Origin: Treponema sp.
GTDB lineage: Bacteria; Spirochaetota; Spirochaetia; Treponematales; Breznakiellaceae
DNA length: 7,405 nucleotides
NCBI GenBank assembly: GCA_031263265.1
Contig: JAISGE010000043.1
Location: 1-7,405 of the forward strand
Direction: 5' to 3'
The notes under the pieces are model-generated. The model had not been told where the DNA came from. It saw only the letters and a program-made list of their open reading frames with translations, and searched no databases. Positions 1-4,897 of the stretch are shown here, in pieces (the first letter of the stretch is position 1; every line of letters begins with the position of its first letter). Both the position numbers and the translations under genes were made by a program.

Positions 1-6
1 CCGAAA

Positions 7-20
7 CGCCGGCAACGGCG
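7..20. repeat. Short GC inverted repeat, GNRA-type loop
   Basis: CGCCG at 7-11 and CGGCG at 16-20 are perfect reverse complements around the loop GCAA at 12-15. As RNA on the plus strand this would be a five-base-pair GC hairpin closed by a GNRA tetraloop. It lies immediately 5' of a second, longer inverted repeat and upstream of the small gene at 91. No T-run follows, so it is not a standard Rho-independent terminator. Confidence 0.5.
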
Positions 21-23
21 TCG

Positions 24-55
24 GTGATAGCCCCGGCCATAGGGCCGGGAATCAC
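24..55. repeat. Long imperfect hairpin in leader of 91-411
   Basis: CCCGGCC (32-38) and GGCCGGG (43-49) form a perfect 7-bp stem with loop ATAG. An outer stem GTGAT (24-28) with ATCAC (51-55) extends it across a small internal loop (AGC opposite A). Twelve pairs in total make this a strong predicted structure. It ends 25 bases before the SD of the gene at 91. It could be the end of an upstream transcript, a structured 5' leader or an interspersed repeat; the absence of a following T-run argues against a classical terminator. Confidence 0.55.
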
Positions 56-90
56 GATAGGCCCCCCACTGGCGGAGGCGAGGAGTACAG

Positions 91-411
91 ATGCAACTTG
101 AAGGAAATGCTAACTATAGTGAGATCGTTGGCAAGATCGGGCGGAAATGTGGCCTAGAGGATGCCGAGATCAGGCGAAGCCTGGATTCTATTATGGCATG
201 GAGCTCCCAGTATGCTGAGGAGCTTGAAGAAATTACCCACGCCGGCATTGGGACAAATAATACGCTCTGGGTTGCAGCGAAAGATGATAAGTCAGAAGGA
301 TTCGTATGGTTTGGCGCTGATGGGGAATACAGCTTCGACGACGATATGGCCGATATGATCGGCGTTAGCTGGGATGATTTCGATACGGTATTTGAAAAAA
401 ACGCGCTATAG
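91..411 (+). CDS. Small acidic protein of unknown function
   Basis: 106 residues, not recognised as any family. The start is well supported: AGGAG at 81-85 sits five bases before ATG. The protein is strongly acidic (about 23 Asp/Glu against 8 Lys/Arg). The N-terminal half looks helical (roughly residues 8-50, with AEELEE near 42-47). The C-terminal half is rich in aromatic residues and aspartate (GFVWFGADGEYSFDDD, then SWDDFDTVF). There is no signal peptide or membrane segment, so it should be cytosolic. Size and acidity resemble immunity proteins of polymorphic toxins, or small phage-type proteins, but that is inference from composition only. A plus-strand reading frame entering from the left edge (frame 3) ends at 101 and would overlap this gene by 11 bases; whether it is real cannot be decided here. 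The long opposite-strand frame over this gene is rich in Ser and Pro and looks like a shadow. Confidence 0.65.
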   Translation: MQLEGNANYSEIVGKIGRKCGLEDAEIRRSLDSIMAWSSQYAEELEEITHAGIGTNNTLWVAAKDDKSEGFVWFGADGEYSFDDDMADMIGVSWDDFDTVFEKNAL

Positions 412-460
412 CGGACCCCCCGTCCTGAAGATGGCCCGGTTCTGCTGTTTATCGGGGGAT

Positions 461-494
461 GCCGACAAATGTAGGGCTTCCCATTTGCGCCGGC
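461..494. repeat. Inverted repeat downstream of 91-411
   Basis: CAAATG (466-471) and CATTTG (482-487) are perfect complements around a ten-base loop. GCCG (461-464) and CGGC (491-494) extend the stem after an asymmetric internal loop. It lies in the 161-base gap between the small plus-strand gene and the convergent minus-strand gene, where I see no other gene. No T-run follows on either strand, so a terminator role is unproven. The only nearby T-run (540-545, plus strand) is not preceded by a good stem. Confidence 0.4.
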
Positions 495-572
495 CATTCC
501 AATTAATATCCAGGTATAACTTACCGCTCTCCGGCATGATTTTTTAATTCAAGGAAAAGCAGCCCTTCCCTT

Positions 573-968
573 TTAGATGTCTCCTAAAGAAAAGTCCCCG
601 ATTATCTTGTATCCTTTGCCGTCCCGAATCACTTCAAGCTGCCTACCGGGGAAATAGACCGGCAATTTGTCCCTGATGATCAGCACCGCAGTATCCATGA
701 AGGCTTCAAGTTGTTCTGGAGGAACCGCCTGCAGAGTGGCAACCCGGCAGGAAACAAGATACCCTCGGCCACGGTTGGAACCGATGCCCAGCGTAAAATC
801 CGGGGCAATCTCAAAGAGGCCGTCCATTTCAGGATTAGCGGTTTCGTTTCGTTTGGGCCGGTTGGGATGTAGCGGGAAACAATCCCCCCATTGGTCTTCT
901 AAGACTTCATCAACCTCATGGAAAAGGGCTTCCAAGGTATCGGTAAAGGTTTTCAGTTTCGGATGCAT
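573..968 (-). CDS. Conserved hypothetical protein (131 aa)
   Basis: 131 residues with normal protein-like composition and no signal peptide or membrane helix, so probably cytosolic. Features that look constrained are a run HPNRPKRNETANPEMDGLF near residues 34-52 (the dense His/Pro/Arg/Asn stretch is typical of a conserved loop), a Gly-rich segment GIGSNRGRGY near 61-70, and a C-terminal LPVYFPGRQLEVIRDG followed by YKIIGDFSL. I recall similar hypothetical proteins from treponemes but cannot name a domain or function. The ATG at 968 has only a weak GAG as possible SD. The gene is divergent from the transporter at 1030, so promoters for both must lie in 969-1029. No terminator is evident after its stop. 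Confidence 0.8.
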   Translation of the reverse strand: MHPKLKTFTDTLEALFHEVDEVLEDQWGDCFPLHPNRPKRNETANPEMDGLFEIAPDFTLGIGSNRGRGYLVSCRVATLQAVPPEQLEAFMDTAVLIIRDKLPVYFPGRQLEVIRDGKGYKIIGDFSLGDI

Positions 969-1015
969 ACTCTATCAATGTACCAGTATCTGTAGTTCAT
1001 AAGCAACCAATTCAG

Positions 1016-1021
1016 TATAAT
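1016..1021 (+). promoter_or_regulatory. -10 box for the EamA transporter gene
   Basis: A perfect TATAAT lies nine bases... more exactly eight bases (1022-1029) before the ATG at 1030. A start about seven bases downstream of the box would fall at or next to the ATG, giving a leaderless or nearly leaderless mRNA, which agrees with the lack of any SD before this start. No good -35 hexamer is visible at 16-18 bases upstream, so the assignment rests on the -10 match alone. Confidence 0.45.
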
Positions 1022-1029
1022 ACCCAATT

Positions 1030-1914
1030 ATGAAGTATACTCGTACTGCAAGTTCCCAGACCCTGGGGCAGGGGGCTATTTTTCTTTGTGCTATACTCTG
1101 GAGTACTTCAGGACTCTGTATCAAGCTGGTTCCCTGGCATCCGGTACTCATCGCAGGAGCCCGTAGTTTTATCGCTGCCCTTTTTTTATGGGGAATGCGG
1201 CTGCTGTTTAAACGGAGAAGGGGCAGAACCACTACGTTTCTACCGGTTTTCGCCGCAGGACTGGCCTATGCCGCTACCATGATCGCCTTTGTGATTGCCA
1301 ATAAACTCACTACTTCGGCTAATGCGATTCTATTACAGTACAGTGCCCCGCTGTGGGCAGCGATCATCGGCTGGGTTTTAATCAAGGAAAAACTCTACTG
1401 GGAACAGTGGGGCACGCTGCTTCTGGTCATAGCAGGACTTGTCATATTTTTTAAGGATAGCTTGGGGGGTGGAACTTTAGGCGGGGACTGCATCGCGGTT
1501 CTTTCAGGTATATTTTTCGGTACCAATTCGGTATGTATGCGGATGCAAAAAGACGGAAACCCTGCGGATGCCATGCTCCTGTCCCACATCCTCTGTGCAG
1601 CCTTTGCCATACCCTTTGTGTTTCTCTATCCCCCTTCTCTTACTACAGGAAGTATAGGAGCGGTTCTCCTTATGGGGACCTTGCAAATTGGTTTGGCTTC
1701 CCTCTTGTTTGCCTATGGTATCAAACGGGTCAGCGCCATACAGGCCATGCTTACCGCAGTGATTGAACCGGTCCTTAATCCCCTATGGGTACTGCTGGTA
1801 ATGGGGGAACGGCCTTCGCTTTCTGCACTTCTGGGCGGCAGCTTAATCCTCAGTGCGGTATGCATTTCATCGATCATTGGAAAACAACGAAGCTTAAAAA
1901 GACCCCAAGTATGA
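1030..1914 (+). CDS. EamA/DMT-family inner-membrane transporter
   Basis: 294 residues, the usual length for a drug/metabolite transporter with two EamA repeats. Ten hydrophobic segments can be placed at about residues 15-34, 38-60, 71-90, 96-117, 128-142, 151-170, 182-200, 208-230, 237-258 and 266-284, with a basic cytoplasmic stretch KRRRGR at 61-66. The two halves match the family pattern: SANAILLQYSAPLWAAIIGW then KEKL closes the key region of repeat one, and LTAVIEPVLNPLWVLLVMGE then RPS does the same in repeat two. Family members export or import amino acids, sugars, nucleotide-like compounds or drugs; the substrate cannot be read from sequence. The start at 1030 places the first helix 14 residues in, as expected, but has no SD; a TATAAT ends eight bases before it. 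The gene stands alone on the plus strand and converges on tRNA-Arg. Confidence 0.93.
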   Translation: MKYTRTASSQTLGQGAIFLCAILWSTSGLCIKLVPWHPVLIAGARSFIAALFLWGMRLLFKRRRGRTTTFLPVFAAGLAYAATMIAFVIANKLTTSANAILLQYSAPLWAAIIGWVLIKEKLYWEQWGTLLLVIAGLVIFFKDSLGGGTLGGDCIAVLSGIFFGTNSVCMRMQKDGNPADAMLLSHILCAAFAIPFVFLYPPSLTTGSIGAVLLMGTLQIGLASLLFAYGIKRVSAIQAMLTAVIEPVLNPLWVLLVMGERPSLSALLGGSLILSAVCISSIIGKQRSLKRPQV

Positions 1915-1923
1915 TAATGAATT

Positions 1924-1945
1924 AAAAAGTATGCTGATCAACAGC
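1924..1945 (-). terminator. Weak terminator-like hairpin after tRNA-Arg
   Basis: Read on the minus strand, GCTG-TTGAT-CAGC (1945-1933) forms a four-base-pair stem, followed after four bases by five T (1928-1924). It begins five bases beyond the tRNA discriminator. The stem is short, so termination would be inefficient at best. Confidence 0.3.
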
Positions 1946-1949
1946 GCTT

Positions 1950-2023
<74 letters not shown>

Positions 2024-2044
2024 ATTCTTGCTTTTCTTTTGATT

Positions 2045-2073
2045 AATATACTCAATATGAACGTATCTGTCAA
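2045..2073 (-). promoter_or_regulatory. Sigma-70 type promoter of tRNA-Arg
   Basis: On the minus strand a perfect TTGACA (2073-2068) and TATATT (2050-2045) are separated by exactly 17 bases. The predicted start near 2038 would leave a leader of about 15 bases before the mature tRNA 5' end at 2023. This is the best promoter in the window. A small palindrome, GGTGATTCACC at 2075-2085, abuts the upstream side of the -35. Confidence 0.85.
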
Positions 2074-2105
2074 TGGTGATTCACCCGCTTGAAATCCCAC
2101 ATACG

Positions 2106-2714
2106 TTAAATCTGCCCCCGATCACGTTGAATCTGCTCAATGGCTAGGCTTACCGCTTGCTTCAGGTCTTCCACCGAAGACCGGTTGAGCACCGTCAGCC
2201 GGAATATCGCGGCTTCAAGCAAGCCGTACAAGAGATCATTGATGGTTCTCACGGTAATGGGCCTGAATACCCCTTCCCGAATACCGTCAATGACCATAGT
2301 TGCCAGGATATGCCGCAGCCGGATAGTTCTACGGCGGACACAGGTTGCCGGGTCAGTATGCTGCTTGGCAAGGCAGCGCAGATAATCCAGCACCACCGAC
2401 AAAAGCTGGCGGTTTTCTTCCAGATGATCCATAATCACCCAAAGCACTCGAATGAGCTTATCCACCTGATTAAGACCGGTATCTTGGCGTACCCGGAGAA
2501 TACTATCCTCCACCTGACCCATGAGCTGCTTAATGCTGTAATTAAAAATGTCCTTTTTGTTTTTAAAATAAATATACAAGGTCGTTCTGGTGATGCCGCA
2601 CCGGTCTGCAATTTTCTGGAACGTGGCGGCCTCAAATCCCTCATCTATAAAGACATCCAACGCATGTTCTAAAATGTTCCGCCGCCGCTTGTTATGTTCT
2701 ATCACAATGGACAT
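2106..2714 (-). CDS. TetR/AcrR-family transcriptional regulator
   Basis: 202 residues, typical for TetR-family repressors. The N-terminal HTH domain occupies about residues 10-58: a helix NILEHALDVFIDEGFEAATF leads into QKIADRCGITRTTLYIYF and KNKKDIF, the classic TetR signature (turn CGITRTTLY, then YFKNKKDIF). The C-terminal part (about 65-200) is helical and variable, as expected for the ligand-binding and dimerisation domain, so the inducer cannot be inferred. The start at 2714 is supported by AAGGAG (2726-2721 on the minus strand) six bases upstream. It follows the methyltransferase gene by 62 bases in the same direction; two inverted repeats in that gap are candidates for autoregulation. 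Such regulators commonly control an adjacent transporter, but the only transporter here is convergent beyond the tRNA, so a link is speculative. Confidence 0.94.
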   Translation of the reverse strand: MSIVIEHNKRRRNILEHALDVFIDEGFEAATFQKIADRCGITRTTLYIYFKNKKDIFNYSIKQLMGQVEDSILRVRQDTGLNQVDKLIRVLWVIMDHLEENRQLLSVVLDYLRCLAKQHTDPATCVRRRTIRLRHILATMVIDGIREGVFRPITVRTINDLLYGLLEAAIFRLTVLNRSSVEDLKQAVSLAIEQIQRDRGQI

Positions 2715-2727
2715 AGCCTGCTCCTTG

Positions 2728-2743
2728 GATGCGGTTTTGCATC
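2728..2743. promoter_or_regulatory. Inverted repeat next to the TetR gene SD
   Basis: GATGC (2728-2732) and GCATC (2739-2743) are perfect complements around six bases. The repeat lies directly upstream of the SD of the TetR gene, where a repressor operator or a translation-modulating hairpin would be expected. On the plus strand it is followed after three bases by TTTTTT (2747-2752... about 2747 onward), so it also resembles a weak plus-strand terminator, although no plus-strand gene precedes it. Confidence 0.35.
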
Positions 2744-2754
2744 ACCTTTTTTCT

Positions 2755-2779
2755 TGATCGATAAGCTAAGTAACGATCA
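2755..2779. promoter_or_regulatory. Candidate TetR operator (inverted repeat)
   Basis: TGATCG (2755-2760) and CGATCA (2774-2779) are perfect complements with a 13-base spacer, 25 bases overall. It overlaps the stop codon of the methyltransferase gene and lies 41 bases upstream of the TetR ATG. Its size and position suit an autoregulatory TetR operator, but it has no T-run and no clear -35/-10 overlaps it. The link to this regulator is inference. Confidence 0.35.
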
Positions 2780-3970
2780 TAGGGTAAAGAGAAAAAAATA
2801 GGAAGGGATAGCGCCGTTGATAAGCGGTTTGCAGGAGTCCGCCTTTTTGCCCAAGAACGATTCTAAGCCGGGATGATCGGTGATGATTCCCAGTTTCCAT
2901 CCCGGAAACCTGCGGGAGAGCAGTTCCATGTCCTGGTAGGTGGCTTCTGCAGTTTCCTTGTCTCCCAGGCGTTTCCCGTAGGGCGGGTTGGTAATAATGA
3001 AACCTGGGGTATTTTCTTTATTACCGTAATAGGCCTTGATCTGCTGCACGGGGCATACCTTGAAATCAGGCAGCCAGGGCAGGGCTTCGCCTCGTTGTAT
3101 GCCCTTACCTACGGGTCCTTTACCCTGGGCCAGGGTGTATGCCCGCACTCCATTGGATTGGGCCAGGGCCACTGCCCGGGGATCCGCATCGCTTCCGTAT
3201 ATCCGAATAATCCGGGCAAAATCAACCCGGCTGAGGAGTTCTTCCCGAACCGTCTGCTCCAGGTCCCGGTTCCCCAGGGCGAGGTCTGAAAGGACAAAAC
3301 CTCTGCCCAGTCCCGGAGCCATATCCCAGGCATACAACGCGGCTTCTATGGCAATGGTACCAGAACCGCAAAAGGGATCGTACAGGGGAAATTTCCGCCG
3401 CCACGTGGCCAAAAGCAGCATGGCCGCGGCAGTGGTTTCCCGCAGCGGGGCGATACCTCCCTCAGTACGGTAACCCCGCTTAAACAGCGGCTCCCCCGCG
3501 AGATCCAGAAGCAGGGAAACCTGATCCTTTTCAATGTATACCCGGAGTTCTCCCTGTTTTCCCTGTTCAGGAAGCCGGTTTAGCCCCCGGCGCTGACAAA
3601 GCCGTTCTGCCGCAGCCTTGTGGACCATGGCCTGAATGGTGGTAAGCGCATGAAACGGAGAACGGTTCACCCTGACCTTGGCAACCCGGATGCCCATGCC
3701 TGGGGGGATAAGCTCTTCCCAGGGAATGTTCCTTACCCCCTCAAAAAGAGCATCAAAATCTGCAGCAGGAAAAGTTCCTGCTTCCAAGAGCACCCTATCC
3801 GCGGCCCGCAAGCTCATCAAAGCCCGGTATAAACCCTTCAGGTCCGCCTGAAACCGAACCTTGCCAAAGGCAGTTGCAAGCACCGAGAGGCCGAGCTTCT
3901 TTAGTTCAGTGGAAACGATCTTTTCCGCACCTACGGCGCAAAGAGCATAGGCGTTCATCATCTGGCACAT
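2777..3970 (-). CDS. THUMP-containing 23S rRNA guanine-N2-methyltransferase-like (RlmL/YpsC family)
   Basis: 397 residues, close to the usual size of single-domain RlmL N-half/YpsC proteins (COG0116). A THUMP RNA-binding region spans about 46-157. The Rossmann methyltransferase fold follows: the lead-in FKRGYRTEGGIAPLRETTAA near 163-182, the SAM-binding motif I PLYDPFCGSGTIAIEAA near 195-211, an acidic motif IYGSDADPRAV near 257-267, and the catalytic NPPYGKRLGD near 328-337. The C-terminal LINGAIPSYFF matches the family's final strand. Homologues methylate N2 of a guanine in 23S rRNA (G2445 in E. coli); the exact target here is not shown. The stretch between the acidic motif and NPPY (about 265-325) seems somewhat long. 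ATG at 3970, or the tandem ATGs at 3961 and 3958, could be the start; none has an SD. An extended -10 lies just upstream. Confidence 0.92.
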   Translation of the reverse strand: MCQMMNAYALCAVGAEKIVSTELKKLGLSVLATAFGKVRFQADLKGLYRALMSLRAADRVLLEAGTFPAADFDALFEGVRNIPWEELIPPGMGIRVAKVRVNRSPFHALTTIQAMVHKAAAERLCQRRGLNRLPEQGKQGELRVYIEKDQVSLLLDLAGEPLFKRGYRTEGGIAPLRETTAAAMLLLATWRRKFPLYDPFCGSGTIAIEAALYAWDMAPGLGRGFVLSDLALGNRDLEQTVREELLSRVDFARIIRIYGSDADPRAVALAQSNGVRAYTLAQGKGPVGKGIQRGEALPWLPDFKVCPVQQIKAYYGNKENTPGFIITNPPYGKRLGDKETAEATYQDMELLSRRFPGWKLGIITDHPGLESFLGKKADSCKPLINGAIPSYFFLFTL

Positions 3971-3976
3971 AGAGCT

Positions 3977-3985
3977 AGTATAGCA
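3977..3985 (-). promoter_or_regulatory. Extended -10 promoter of the methyltransferase gene
   Basis: On the minus strand TGC followed by TATACT (3985-3977) is a good extended -10 element; the expected -35 position holds only a poor match, which extended -10 promoters tolerate. Transcription would begin near 3970-3971, at the ATG of the longest reading frame, or 10-13 bases before the tandem ATGs at 3961 and 3958. This suggests the methyltransferase can be transcribed independently of the NYN gene upstream. Confidence 0.45.
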
Positions 3986-3989
3986 TATT

Positions 3990-4025
3990 CCCTGGGGAGA
4001 GGGAACGCATGAACCATAACCAGGG
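3990..4025. repeat. Inverted repeat between NYN and methyltransferase genes
   Basis: CCCTGG (3990-3995) and CCAGGG (4020-4025) are perfect six-base complements with a 24-base spacer. It covers much of the 68-base gap between the stop of the NYN gene and the methyltransferase start. No T-run follows on the minus strand, so it is not a standard terminator. A role is not evident; it could be chance. Confidence 0.25.
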
Positions 4026-4038
4026 TATGCGTGCAGTG

Positions 4039-4818
4039 CTATTTCCGCTTTTTCCAGCGAATGTATATCTGCCGTCCAGTACTGTTCTCCTGTGCCCGCT
4101 CTTCGGTCTCAAACTGGCTTATGGCCCGGAAAAGATCCCCCAGTTTTTTGAAGCCATAGTTCCGGGGGTCAAATTCACTGGACCTCAGCGTAATCTTCTG
4201 TCCCACGCCTCCTAGATACGCCCAGCCAGACTCATCCGCCAGATCTTCTACCGCGTCCCTCAGCAGTTTGAGGAGCCGGCGATCCACCTTGAATTCTTTA
4301 CGGGTCGAAGCATGGGGTTTCGCATCATCATCGTCCGCTTCCTCCTGCACGCCCCGCAGGATTTCTGTGTAGATGAATTTATCGCAGACCGAAACAAAGG
4401 ATCGAGGGGTCTTCTTTTCTCCGAATCCATAAACCATCCGTCCGCTTTCCCGCAACCGTGCGGCAAGGCGGGTAAAATCAGAATCACTAGAAACAATGCA
4501 GAATCCATCAAGTTTTTCACTGTAGAGCAGGTCCATAGCATCAATGATCATAGCAGAATCAGTGGCATTCTTGCCGCTGGTATAAGAAAATTGCTGAATG
4601 GGTTGGATGGCGTATTCGAGGAGCCGCTCTTTCCAGGAACGGAGATTTGTACTGGTCCAGTCACCGTAGATCCGCTTTACACTGGCTACTCCGTATTTGG
4701 CCACTTCATCTAAAAGGCCCTCAATAATGGCAGGCTGGGTATTGTCCGCATCAATAAGAACCGCGAGCTTGGCCTGGCTAATTTCGACTTGCTGACTTGA
4801 AAAGGGCAACAATGGCAT
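4039..4818 (-). CDS. NYN-domain (LabA-like PIN fold) protein with OST-HTH/LOTUS domain
   Basis: 259 residues from the chosen start. A NYN domain covers about 17-152: the first acidic motif LAVLIDADN (Asp23, Asp25) is followed by YGDWTS, then KNATDSAMIIDAMDLLY (Asp87, Asp93, Asp96) and IVSSDSDFTRLAARLRE (Asp112, Asp114). These are the metal-binding acidic residues of the PIN-like nuclease fold, so it is a probable metal-dependent RNase. After an acidic linker (EEADDDD) a C-terminal region, about 180-241, fits the OST-HTH/LOTUS RNA-binding domain (LLKLLRDAVEDLADESG, then YGFKKLGDLFRAI). This two-domain layout is the common bacterial COG1432 form. The frame stays open to an ATG at 4890, but ATG at 4818 has a good SD (GGAGAG, 4830-4825, six-base spacer), and the 24 extra residues would run through a hairpin sequence and look non-conserved. 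It lies 79 bases after the Helicase_C_3 gene in the same direction. Its substrate is unknown. Confidence 0.92.
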   Translation of the reverse strand: MPLLPFSSQQVEISQAKLAVLIDADNTQPAIIEGLLDEVAKYGVASVKRIYGDWTSTNLRSWKERLLEYAIQPIQQFSYTSGKNATDSAMIIDAMDLLYSEKLDGFCIVSSDSDFTRLAARLRESGRMVYGFGEKKTPRSFVSVCDKFIYTEILRGVQEEADDDDAKPHASTRKEFKVDRRLLKLLRDAVEDLADESGWAYLGGVGQKITLRSSEFDPRNYGFKKLGDLFRAISQFETEERAQENSTGRQIYIRWKKRK

Positions 4819-4843
4819 ATAATTCTCTCCATAATGATCCTTA

Positions 4844-4863
4844 TCCCGACCCTTCAGTCGGGA
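4844..4863. repeat. Perfect 7-bp hairpin in NYN gene leader
   Basis: TCCCGAC (4844-4850) and GTCGGGA (4857-4863) are perfect complements around six bases. It sits in the 79-base gap between the Helicase_C_3 stop and the preferred NYN start, ending about 14 bases before the SD on the minus strand. No T-run follows, so full termination is unlikely; it could be an mRNA-processing or stability element that sets different expression of the two genes. Confidence 0.5.
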
Positions 4864-4897
4864 GAAAGGCTTTAAAGTTATTTTCAACATTTTTCAA

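Noticed and set aside
3..101. Plus-strand frame entering from the left edge as the C-terminus of an upstream gene
   Set aside because: Only 32 codons are visible and the hairpin symmetry keeps frames open on both strands, so there is no independent support. Kept as a possibility in the findings only.
412..474. In-frame continuation after the stop of 91-411 (20 more codons), as readthrough or a recent nonsense mutation
   Set aside because: The extension is short and has no recognisable pattern; a frame of this length after a stop is expected by chance.
114..497. 127-codon minus-strand frame opposite the small acidic gene
   Set aside because: Ser- and Pro-rich composition without recognisable pattern, no good SD, and it mirrors the better supported plus-strand gene.
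412..540. Integron attC site after the small gene (treponemes can carry integrons)
   Set aside because: No RYYYAAC/GTTRRRY pair flanks the hairpin, and the neighbouring genes are not arranged like cassettes.
2728..2752. Plus-strand Rho-independent terminator (hairpin then T-run)
   Set aside because: The stem is only five pairs and no plus-strand gene lies upstream of it; an operator or leader hairpin for the TetR gene is at least as likely.
2873..3473. Long plus-strand frames opposite the methyltransferase gene
   Set aside because: The minus strand carries clear THUMP and methyltransferase motifs; the opposite frames lack family patterns and are shadows.
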